Of a stretch of DNA of 64,000 nt, positions 50,931-60,642 are shown in pieces. Each line of letters opens with the position of its first letter. The stretch's first letter is position 1. Made by a program: the position numbers and the translations under genes. This DNA is from Isoetes taiwanensis (Eukaryota; Streptophyta; Lycopodiopsida; Isoetales; Isoetaceae). The notes beneath the pieces were generated by a model. The model was not told where the DNA came from. It made no database searches and saw only the letters and a list, made by a program, of their open reading frames with translations. The stretch lies in NCBI GenBank assembly GCA_021234155.1, contig JAJEKV010000051.1:4158698-4222697 (forward strand), read 5' to 3'.

Positions 50931-52750
50931 ATGGTTGGTAGCAGTATGTCGTCTTCCAAAATGCTCGAAAATGACAATTTTTCAGATGAGGAACAATTTG
51001 CTGAGCGTGTAGAAAATTTAGTCGAAAGGTGCAAGACTTTGCATGATGAAGCATGCGCTCATAGTGATAGGGTTAGGGCCGAGGCTCAAGGGTTAAGTAA
51101 GCAGGCTCTAGCCCTTGACAATGAAATTAGAACTATTAGAGTCAAGATGTGTAGCTTTCTTGAGAAGGGGCTTTTCAGTCATCGGCAATTTGAAAAGGTA
51201 TTTTCTATGTTCCCCACTCGCTCTTGCATTCCGAAAATCGGTATCGGATCATTCTGATTTGTTTTGCCATCTGCATGTTATAACTAGTTGGAAGAAAATC
51301 TGTATAGGGCACGCAGCATGATTTATGAAGGAGATGTTGCAGCTCTCCTTCCACATAAATCAAATGGTATATTTTGCTTCTAACTAGTAACTCCTTGTAG
51401 CATACTTAATATACATATATATACTTTCTCATGCAGGATTATTTCTTAGGTTAATGCTTGGGCCTGTCAATGTCCTTGCAACCAGAAATGATGTGAAGTT
51501 CAAAGTTAAAGAGGAATACAATACTTATAGGGTGAGGATAACGCTATTCATGCATTCCATATCATCAGACTTTCTGCAATGTTATCAATTGGTTATCTTA
51601 TCTATATCATATCTGAGTTGCTTTACTCTTTCCAGGATAAAACTGCAATAATTTTCTTAGCCTTTCCTTGTATACTTTTGGTGCTCAAACGATTTTTCTG
51701 GAATGGCTGCTTTCCTGCCATCCCAGTTCAAGCTTATCAGGTGAGTAGGGCCTCTTTTTCCCTTTTGGAATACAACATGCTTTTATTTTTTTGCCTTATG
51801 TTTTTATAGGCATGGCTTCTGGTTTTCTACACAAGTTTGGCACTGAGAGAGAATATTTTGAGGGTCAATGGAAGTGACATTCGTCCTTGGTATTTTTTTG
51901 ATTGGAAACTTGAATATTTTGAATGAGTAGAAACAATTAATATAAGATCATGAAATGCTGATATGTTGATACATTTTATGCTAAGGTGGGTGTATCATCA
52001 CTATTTTGCCATGGTTGCTGCTATTGTCAGTCTCACATGGGGCATTCAAGGACAGCCTAGCTGTAGACACAAACAGGTCTATAAAAAGCTCAAAGTGAAT
52101 GGCAATGCTTAACCCATAGAATACTTTGCTAAATCAGTTAAAGATGCAGCATGGTGTGCAGCTGTTCTTGTTATGGGCAGTAATGCAGGGAGTCTCTATG
52201 CAGCTTCAAAATAGATATCAAAGGCAGCGGCTGTACACAAGGATTGCGCTTGGAAAGGTTTAGAGTCTGTGCTTCTATTGCAAGTATGTCAATGATTAAC
52301 AATGTCATAATTATCTTTTTTAGGCTGGAAGGATGGATGTTGTTTGGGGAGAAACAGCAGGTGTGAAGGGTCAGTTATGGTTGCTGTACCCTCTAATTTT
52401 CGTTCTACAGGTATTCATGCTTTCCATATGTCTTTAATCAATGCTTCGTTCCACCTTCGATACACAACTAGAGTAAACTAGACAATATTGGGATTGAAGC
52501 ATCAGAAATGTTATACTAGTCCCTCATAACATATTATGGTTTGCATTAATTTTGGCACCAGGGATTCCAATTCTTTATTGGCTTTAAGCTGTTAATTGGA
52601 ATAGTAACAGACGACGACTCAGAATGGCAGATGGGTGTCTGTGGCTTGCTGCTTATTATAATGGCAGTTGGTAATTTCATTAACACAATGGCCACAGTAC
52701 AGATGAGGAGGAAAGGAAAGGAAACCATATCACAGTTGTCTTCAAAGTAG
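50931..52750 (+). CDS. TMEM120-family membrane protein, nine exons, intact
   Basis: Exons 50931-51197, 51288-51366, 51437-51531, 51636-51740, 51810-51889, 51986-52076, 52150-52257, 52324-52410 and 52562-52750 join in phase with GT-AG introns to 1101 bases, 366 residues plus stop. The N-terminal about 115 residues are a coiled coil (ERVENLVERCKTLHDEACAH, LEENLYRARSMIYEGD). The conserved core follows: LMLGPVNVLATRNDVKFKVK, AWLLVFYTSLALRENILRVN with GSDIRPWWVYHHYFA, NRYQRQRLYTRIALGK, RMDVVWGETAGVKGQLWLL, and LLLIIMAVGNFIN, with about six membrane segments. TMEM120 proteins sit in the ER and nuclear envelope; the animal proteins resemble ELOVL elongases in fold and bind coenzyme A. The exact role in plants is unsettled. 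ATG at 50931 is the first in frame; 50946 is an alternative. Usual family length is about 340-370. Confidence 0.93.
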
Positions 52751-52858
52751 CAAGGACCTGCCAATTTTGTAAAGCTTTTATTTGAGCATGAGAGCTTGCA
52801 TTAAGTTGCTATGAGCTTCCACTAAGTTGACATGTCTACAGTAGTACAAATAATATCG

Positions 52859-52960
52859 CAGATGAGGACAAAAGAAAGAAAAGCATTTTCGCGATTCTCG
52901 TGAAACTAGCAAGGAGCTCACCAGTTCTCTGCAGCCTTTATTCAGCATGTGGCATGTTCA
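52859..52960 (+). repeat. Diverged partial duplicate of the TMEM120 gene 3' end
   Basis: CAGATGAGGACAAAAGAAAG, CTAGCAAGGAGCTCACCAG and GCCTTTATTCAGCATG follow the order and spacing of 52700-52800 (CAGATGAGGAGGAAAGGAAA, GTAGCAAGGACCTGCCA, GCTTTTATTTGAGCATG), which spans the stop codon. It is an old tandem duplication, not coding as placed. Confidence 0.6.
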
Positions 52961-53619
52961 GTTAGTAGGCATTGCCCTTGCTTTAGGGGATGCCGGATTT
53001 TGGTTCATTGAGAAGGCAGAGTATGACCTTTACTAAATATGCAATGTTTATTGATAAACACACCGAGTGAGAAAGTTATAAGGATGGTAGTAGGTCCTTG
53101 GAATCAAGGATAAGGACGAACAGGTGGTTGTTTGCTTCCAAGGAAGTCAAGGATTAGAGAGTAATTGATTATGAATGTAACAGGTCATTTAAAGTTTCTA
53201 GGGCTAGGTGCACTGTGAGGCACATCGTCATCTAATTAGCTACCCTGCTGCTGGGTTGGATTTTTCCTACCATCAACTGCATTACATGATTTCCAAACAG
53301 GTTTGAATATGACATTCTTATCAAATGCATAGTATAGGGCATACATTGTGCTTATGAGCATCTCTTGCTTGTCAATATGTTTCTGATGGTTAAAGCACAA
53401 TGCTAGTTTGCATTTTGCAATCGTTGACGGGCCTTAAGTGTCAGGCGATAATATAGGACTTGAATCGCGATTTTTGGCTTGTTTGTCATTATGATGATGC
53501 CACATCCATTGCAGAATGCTCCGTTTTTCAGCCGGCTAACAATCGCCCCGTTTAGCTTGTTTACCTAGTCAACATAGTTGTAACTAAGCTTGCAAAATAG
53601 ATATAGCCATAGCCGTAGT

Positions 53620-53710
53620 TAGTGTCTCCTTTTTGTGTTGCCCCTAAGGGCAAACCCTCGATTATGTGGGTATGTGCCTGCATATGTTCAGACATGCCCT
53701 GTGACTGACA
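53620..53710 (+). repeat. Dispersed repeat, copy 2
   Basis: GTTGCCCCTAAGGGCAAACC followed by CTCGATTATGTGGGTATG matches the minus-strand repeat at 45951-46045. It contains a small hairpin, TTGCCC-CTAA-GGGCAA. Confidence 0.5.
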
Positions 53711-53850
53711 AACCTGCTACAACAGGTTACTCTGCCCGTCGCACAGGTTTTAAGAGAAACGGACGTCTCTCTTTCTTTTGGGCTATGGCTTCTTCGCAAG
53801 AAGGCCGGCACTCTGACCACTGTCTCTGTCCCAATATCAAATGTTGCAGA

Positions 53851-53910
53851 TCTGCTGTGGACAAGGTATTTCTAGTTAAATCTGCTGTGGACAAGGTATT
53901 TCTAGTTAAA
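53851..53910. repeat. Exact 30-bp tandem duplication
   Basis: TCTGCTGTGGACAAGGTATT plus TCTAGTTAAA occurs twice without a mismatch. Confidence 0.95.
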
Positions 53911-54223
53911 GCTCCAGTCGCGATCAAAGCTCCCCATGCACGCAACCGACTATAGCTATGCCTCACGCTTTTCTTTGCAGGCTTGCATTTGTTGTTGACT
54001 GGAGCTGGAGCGATGCCAATGCTTGGTCCCGTGGTTAGAATGGGCAGGTTTCAATTCACGTTAGTCAACTCAAGCTATTCATCTTGGCCGCCGCGAACAT
54101 TTCTCTTTACCGACTAGGTGTGAGTTTCAAAATGCAAGTACTATGAACATGTCTTTGCCACAAAAAAAGAGCACGGTGAGGGCATTTCAAGATGAAGCTT
54201 CCCCAAAAACAACCCATTGATCA

Positions 54224-55008
54224 TTGATTAGTCAAGTTGAATGCCATCCAACAGAAGCGGGTATGCTTCCACTAGAGGTGGGGACTCTTTGGAGGGCCGT
54301 AACTTATGTTAATAGGGTACTACATATGGAGCATGATAGATTTTCTAAATTGGCTCTAGTGCAATCTATATGTTGGTATTTTGCTATTAAACAATGGGCA
54401 CAAAGATAGTTGAATAATGCAACTTGGCCTACATCGCTTAAATTTCAAGAGATTCATACACAAATTTTTGAAATAGTTGTAAAGAAAATGTGGATACTTG
54501 AGTTAGAAGATGTTAAAAAGAAGTTTTATCTGACTAAGATAAATGACTTACGAGAGTATAGAGAACAACAATATCTTCTTTCCCATATAGATAGAAGAAA
54601 TTGAATGCTCATTTCTCAACTAAGGCTATCTTCAGGTACACTTCATATAGAGACTAGAAGGTGGAATGGTACTCCTCGTAATCAGAGGTTTTGTCCTGGA
54701 TGTTTAGAGCTAGAAGCTAAAACAAAGAAGCATGCATTCTTGAGATGTGGTTCATATGCAGATCTTTGAGATAGATCTAGCATTCATGCAACCACTCTAA
54801 AAGATCTTTTTAAAATGCCTAACACACCTAAGTTCATACGTGAAGGATATCTAGAAGGAAAGGAAAGATATAGTGAGCCTGTTTGAATTGATGAACGACT
54901 TTGAGTCCACTTATGCTTTAGAATGATCGTCTTGAACGAGGTAAATATGTATCTTTTTGTCATAGAGGTCTAGGGGAATAAATGGCTTGATCAATACATT
55001 TACATTTA
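54224..55008 (+). mobile_element. 5'-truncated LINE with (ACATTT)n tail
   Basis: Plus-strand coding of a LINE C-terminus: VQSICWYFAIKQWAQR, EDVKKKFYLTKIND, LRLSSGTLHIETRRWNGTPR, FCPGCLELEAKTKKHAFLRC. Cys/His tail and order match the two minus-strand LINE families. A 3' segment TCTAGGGGAATAAATGG leads into a short ACATTT repeat at about 54998-55020. Stops interrupt it, and the RT core is absent. Confidence 0.72.
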
Positions 55009-55022
55009 CATTTACACTTACA
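54998..55022. repeat. (ACATTT)n microsatellite tail of LINE
   Basis: About four units of ACATTT (one variant, ACACTT) directly after the LINE 3' region. Confidence 0.8.
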
Positions 55023-55059
55023 TTATTGAAATAGGTATGGTGTCACTTGATGCCTACAA

Positions 55060-55630
55060 TATTAGTTAACACCAATGATCCCAAAAGACCTATGTTTACA
55101 AATATGACGTAAATGATGTCAACGTGATGTAACAATTTGGTTGCATAGACGAGACTAATATGATAGAAAGTATGACACAATTATTGAATAACATGGATAA
55201 GCACTTGATGCAAACATGCCATGCAATTGCTCAAATGTAGTCGTTGAGTCGAGACTAATGTGATAGAAAACATGACGCAATTATTGAATAACTTGGATAT
55301 AAGCTCGACACAAATATACCATGCCATTGCCACAAATGTAGTCATGGTGTCGAGACTAATATGATAGAAAGTATGGCGCGATTATTGAATAACTTGGATA
55401 TAAGCTTGACACAAACATGCAATGCAATTGCCACAAATGTGGTCGTTTTGTCGTTTTTGCGTTATGTAGCCATGACACAATACTTGACGCAATGGGTGAC
55501 GCCCATGCGACATCAAAGTATAGGACTTTTAGCGTCAACCGCATGACATTTAGTAGGCCTTTGAGAATACATATAGCGTCACTTTGTTTGACACTATATC
55601 CGACGAAAAATACCTTTTTCTGTTGTAGTG
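55060..55630. mobile_element. CACTA-like transposon, right end
   Basis: Ends ...TTTTTCTGTTGTAGTG at 55630, the complement of CACTACAACAGAAAA. The preceding 150 bases carry several GCGTC/GACGC motifs, as in subterminal repeats of CACTA (En/Spm) elements. The left end is not found, so the start given is only where related sequence begins. No transposase coding seen. Confidence 0.55.
55151..55450. repeat. Minisatellite, about 100-bp period, three units
   Basis: Units start GAGACTAATATGATAGAAAG at 55151, 55251 (variant) and 55352 and each ends with GTAGTCGTTGAGTC-like sequence. Units are about 85-90 percent alike by eye. It lies within the CACTA-like right end. Confidence 0.85.
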
Positions 55631-57667
55631 GTGGCATCCTCTCGTATAAGTTCTTGAACCAATCTGGAAACAAAAGTTGCTCATTGTTGTAACATTTCAA
55701 TCTGGATCCATCTACAGCTTCTCTTCCCCTTCATTGACATTTGTTTTGCATATTTACAACATATCTCTTACCATTTCCTAAATCTCATGCGGCCATTTGC
55801 AAGCGCATGCCAAAGTTATCCATCCATAACCTGCCAGATTACCTATCTATAACCTGCCAGATTACCGATCTGGAAAAATAACTGGATTACCAAATACATC
55901 AGATAAAAGAAGATTTAGTTACCTCTTTGCCTGTGGTTGCAACTGCAAAGGCGGCCTCAATCCGAACGCTGCAGAATGCCTGCACAGCATTAGAGCATAC
56001 ATTTGAGAATTTAACCTAACAGAGCATGCATCTGATGCAGAAATAAAAGGACAAAACTTAGCAAGAAGGGCAGAACTTAGTCGTTGCAATGGGGCAGAAC
56101 TTAACAGGATTTTCTGGCAGGAGTGATTCCAATATGGCAGATGAAACAAAACAGACGAAACAAACAAAAAATATCTGCATTTCGTTTCTTCATCGGCGGG
56201 ATTTTTAAGCTGTAAAAGGTTTTGAAGAAATGGGCATTGAAGGATTTTTGAGCTATGGCCGTTGAAGGAAGGGCGTCATATATGAAATATCCTTTGTCGA
56301 ACTCGCTTACTGCACTCTGGAATGAAACCTCAAAACAAACGTTAAAAAAAACAGAGGATGAAGAAAAACTTTACCTTGGCATTTCTTTGTTTAGCCGAAT
56401 GCTCGAGCTGCAAAAAAATGAGAGAGATAAGTTAAAAATTACCTTCAAACCCACGATGGAGCTGGAAGAGGAAACATACTGACCTGTTTGTGGCAAAAAC
56501 TGGGAAATCCCTAAAGAACAGACTAACTCCATTGCCTTAATCACGGCCTGCGAAGGGGATCACCGCCCCATGATCTTAGCTTCTGTCTATTATCTGACCC
56601 ACCCATCATCACAGCAGTGCCCACCTGAGAGCTGTTACATTTACAATCCAAAACGTGAGAGGGAATTTAGCGAAAAAAGCAAGGACTCCAAAATACAAAA
56701 GTTGTATGCAACTATCGGACCAGCGAGAGGGAGAAGCATGTGCCACCATAGCCGAAATCTGGAGCTTCATGAACCAGACCAACAGAGAATGGTAAGTTAA
56801 CAGAAGCAATCAAAACATCTCAGTAAACCATCGAACAACTCAGTGTCAAGGAAGGCGTCCGCAAGTGATCTCCAGACAAAGAAAACTACTTGTGGGTTCA
56901 TTTGCAGTCCAAGAAGCCATGTAAGGAAATGGCATGGCCGCTGTGATAGTGGGCATAGATTCGGGAAAAAAAAACCCAGAAACAAAACCCTTCTCCAGGA
57001 TCACTGGGCAGATCCGGAAAAAAAAACCCAGAAACAAAACCCTTCTCGAGGATCAATGGGCTTGCTGAAAGAGAGTAGACTTGCTCCGAGCCATTTCGCT
57101 AGACCGACACTGAGTAAAAAGAAATGCTCGCCCTTTCCCATTACCGGAGGAAAAACGTACCAAAAAACCAATAATATTGCCGGATGAAGCCGTTGCTTCC
57201 GCTTTTGAATATGTAGAAGAATGATTGAAAGCAGAGCCTTACGCATAAGCATGATTGAAGGAAAAGAGGTGTTTAAAAACTCGTATCGTGGTAAGATTCA
57301 TAAAAGGGAAAGATAGCCAAAGAAAGTGGAAAAGATTCCCGTAAGAGGACTGCAAGCGGGAGGGAACGCCGCATGCGTCTGCACATGCGGCGTTCTGGCA
57401 CAAATACCAATGCCATCTCTTTTTAATAAAGAAGATGGGGCCAACAAGTAGTTCTTATAACCTCCATTCAAGGTATGAAAGTGCGCCAATGATGGAACAT
57501 TATGTCAACAATTACGTGCAAAGACTCCTCTTCATTCAAAAAGGAAGTGTTAGAGCTAGGCACATTAGATAGGCTAGGAGAGCACATGATTAGAAAGCTT
57601 AGAATCTAAGGTTTCTAAGGATATACAATATGGCTATAGCTGAGATGCATGCCCATGTTTTATAATA
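55631..57667. other. 2 kb between two CACTA-like ends, no gene recognised
   Basis: Short frames only (for example 56255-56482 with an acidic, Glu/Lys-rich end, LELQKNERDKLKIT); no family recognised. A 52-bp tandem pair lies at 56963-57062 (AAAACCCAGAAACAAAACCC shared). Confidence 0.45.
56963..57062. repeat. 52-bp tandem duplication
   Basis: Two units sharing AAAACCCAGAAACAAAACCC followed by TTCTC. The units differ as CCAGGATCACTGGG versus CGAGGATCAATGGG. Confidence 0.85.
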
Positions 57668-58000
57668 CACTACAACAGAAAACCTGTTTTACGTCAGAAA
57701 AATCGTCAGAAACCCTTTACAAAATAGGCAATTGCCCAGACTCATATGGTCGACGATATTCTCGACAGATATTCTCGACGAAAAGTAAAAGTCGCCGATT
57801 TTTGCGTCGAGAATTTTTCGCAGATTTTCTCGACGCAAAAATCGTCGATTAAATTCGAAAGAGTTAGCGTCAGAATTTTCGTCATATTTTTCATCAGAAA
57901 TATTCGTCATAGCATGCGTCAGAATTACGTCAGGTTTTTCGTCAGAATTTACGTCAGGTTTATCGTCAGGTTTGTCACAATATTCGTCATATGCTTCATA
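57668..58000. mobile_element. CACTA-like transposon, left end
   Basis: Starts CACTACAACAGAAAACCTG, sharing 15 bases with the inverted right end at 55630. The next 320 bases hold about a dozen (A/T/G)CGTCAG or CGTCAT motifs, typical subterminal repeats. No matching right end is found to the right in this window. The 146-codon frame over it (57746-58183) is a by-product of these repeats. Confidence 0.6.
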
Positions 58001-58514
58001 AGTGCTTTAGCACATTTTCATCAGCATTCTCATTTTTTTCATAATTTTGGCATATTTGCATTTTATCTGGACGATTTCTTTATAATGATATTTAGCTTTA
58101 ACAGGGTATACATTCATAAAGAGATAAAGAGTGTATATCAAAGAAAAATCTCTGTATTCAAATATAATCATAGTTACATGTGAAGAATTGACAATCTGTA
58201 CAATGCCAACAAAGATCATGGGCAATGGACTCCAGCAAACTGCGTCAGCATGAAAGAAAAGGAAATCCAAAGTCTTCAAAAAGAACGCTTCAACTACAGT
58301 CTTCAAGTAATAGCTTTTTTAGTCCTCTCCATTAGTGTCCTAAACCATTGCAAAAGGCACACCACAATGTTATTGATGCATAAAGAAAAATATACATTAC
58401 AATTTTATCCCTGGACTTGAGCCTCAACCGTCTATCTATATAATCTTGAACCTCAATAATCATTTCCAACTTGCCCTCTAGCTGGAAAGATATCATCAAG
58501 CTAGAACGTTGAGT
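58001..58514. other. Unassigned sequence left of the UBP6 fragment
   Basis: AT-rich. Short minus-strand frames do not match UBP6 beyond CLRP near 58518, so the gene fragment breaks off here. Confidence 0.45.
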
Positions 58515-60360
58515 AGGACGCAAACATTGAGATAGCGTATATATCAGTTGTGTCCAACACTCTTCTGCATCCTGCGAGAATGATAGTTAAATAACCAATA
58601 TGAGGGATAAAACCAAGTTAAGAATCCCAAAGGCCAAAAACCAACCTGCTGCATGTACATGCCAGTATTTGTCTGCTGGCCAAATTGAGGGTTTATGTTG
58701 CGTAGCAACTAAAATGTTTTTCCTTCTTGTCATTGTCAAATACATATCTTTAACATGATGACAAACTACAAGATGTACATACCGACCAGAACTGAGTAGG
58801 GGCAGCGGGACGTAAACTACGATCAAGCTCACTGAATAGATCTTTAGTCGCAACTGTTAGGGTTCCTGTAGGATCTAATCCTGGCTCATTTCCACTAGAG
58901 TATCTGCCGGTTCAGAAAAAATGAGAAAACATATAAGCCAAGGACCCGAACATTACAATTAAACATATGGGATGGAGCTGCATGCAGCACAACATGGCAT
59001 ATTTTGCATGAGAATCCCATATATGATAAAAGAAGATTGTCATTCTTCTATTTCCTGCCTCCTGATTACTAGCTTTAAAATTGCACCTAAATTCTGGACT
59101 CCACTTTGCCAGTTAATTACATTTAAAATTAAAAGTGAGGCAAACTTCATCAATGTGACTACACTTTAATTTCCATTTTTAATTATCCCTTCGTTCAAGA
59201 ACAAAAAGAATATAATGTATTTGCACTTCAAAACTTACTTCTGCAAAGCAGATTTTAACTCCGGAACTGAATGCAAGCATTGAAGGGTTGAGTTCATATA
59301 GCATGTGATTCCAAGATTGACCAAGCCTGCTGTAGATCCCTTTCAATGCCATTGCATGAAAAATTAGAAGAGAGACAATATTGTGATATCAACTTCTGAA
59401 AGGGCGAGCAAAACTACCAATCTTAGAAACAACATAAAGTAATCAATGTAATCATATATAGCTGGAGATAAGACATCCCCAAAATGTCTGGTCATTCGAA
59501 GCTGAAAGCAATCTTAATAAGAGATTTAAACTACCATAATGGCTACAGCAATTAAGAAAGACACATGAAGCTATAAAAGTCATTTGGATTTCAAGGAGAT
59601 CAAACCATTTGAACAAATTAATATCTTTCCCTGACGTCACTAAACTGCCTGTCTTAATTCAATGTACTAGGGTATGTATTTTCGTAGATGTTAATAGACT
59701 CTTTCCTAGTTTCTTTCCTGAGATCAACTGTTACAATGGGATAAGAAAATAGACAAATACAAGCATGCCATTCTTTTTTTTCATCCTCTTCATTAGGTAA
59801 TCCATAAAACTGTTCCTGGCCTCTAGTACCATTTCCTCATCATCTACGAATTGAATGGATTCAAAGCTGCATCATAAAGATCAGACAAATCCTAGACTGG
59901 AACTCACCAAAGAAGCACTCCGTTGTTCATCTTCTGGGAGATCCTCGACAAACACTGGACCTTTTTCAGGAGCTTTAGGTACCCCTGTGCCCATCATCAT
60001 TATTCGCTGACCCTGTGTTAGCGCCATAAAGGGAACAAAATTAGGATACAAGAGGAGCAAATGGGGCACAACTCACTTCTCATACCTCCTTCACTCCAAG
60101 TTGACTCCAGTCGCCATCATCCTAGTCCTATAACCATAACATAGACTCAGGAACAATGCTAAATATTAGACAGTTGACAATTATGTCTTGAACATACAGA
60201 CCTTTAGAAGAACCCCTTTAAGCATGATCTTTTGTCTCTCTGGTGGTACACCAGTAAGATAAAAAAGCTGACATTTGAATACATAAGGCGGTTGCTCTGT
60301 GTCAATGTCCACAGATGGAAAAACCTCCTTTTGCCATTTCACATGGATGCAGTTAAGCTT
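58515..60360 (-). pseudogene. UBP6/USP14-type deubiquitinase, 5' gene fragment, seven exons
   Basis: Exons on the - strand: about 60360-60202 (ubiquitin-like domain: VKWQKEVFPSVDIDTEQPPY, SGVPPERQK-type TGVPPERQKIMLKG), 60121-60086 (DDGDWSQLGVKE), 60012-59908 (GQRIMMMGTG, APEKGPVFVEDLPEDE), 59339-59239 (AGLVNLGITCYMNSTLQCLH, the Cys box), 58903-58783 (LTVATKDLFSELDRSLRPAA), 58708-58646 (PQFGQQTNTGMYMQQ), and 58571 to about 58515 (DAEECWTQLIYTLSQCLRP). All junctions are GT-AG and in phase. UBP6 trims ubiquitin at the proteasome. The rest of the catalytic domain with His and Asp is absent, no in-frame ATG is seen before the Ubl domain, and the usual GNTC of the Cys box reads GITC, so a functional product is unlikely. 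Intron retention means DNA-level duplication or truncation, not a retrocopy. Confidence 0.88.
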
Positions 60361-60399
60361 GAAGAACGTTACCAGTAGATTAAGCTCTAATAAAACTCG

Positions 60400-60587
60400 A
60401 ATCAACGCACCTGGCAGAATTCATCAATTCATTGCATACCTAGTTCAGTAACGCAGCTGGAAAAGCATGACCTGGAGTTCTAAATGATCGGGGAATCAAC
60501 GCACCTGGCAAAATTCGTCAATTGATTGCATACCTAGTTCAGTAACGCAGCTGGAAAAGCATGATCTGGAGTTCCAAATGATCGAGA
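60400..60587. repeat. 94-bp tandem duplication
   Basis: AATCAACGCACCTGGCA and the following about 75 bases occur at 60400 and 60494 with a handful of differences. It lies just upstream of the UBP6 fragment. Confidence 0.92.
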
Positions 60588-60642
60588 TTCCCCGATGCGC
60601 CTTCCGCTCCAAATGATCGGGATCCCCGATGCGCCTTCCACT
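60573..60642. repeat. 35-bp tandem duplication
   Basis: TCCAAATGATCGAGATTCCC and the next 15 bases occur at 60573 and 60608. It overlaps the end of the 94-bp repeat. Confidence 0.9.

Larger units (their letters stand above)
52961..54223. other. Intergenic with short repeats
   Basis: No gene recognised. It holds a copy of a dispersed repeat (53620-53710) and an exact 30-bp tandem pair (53851-53910). Confidence 0.5.

Noticed and set aside
57746-58183. 145-codon frame rich in Phe/Ile/Val/Arg
   Set aside because: It results from repeated CGTCAG-type subterminal motifs of a CACTA-like end; the amino-acid pattern follows the repeats.
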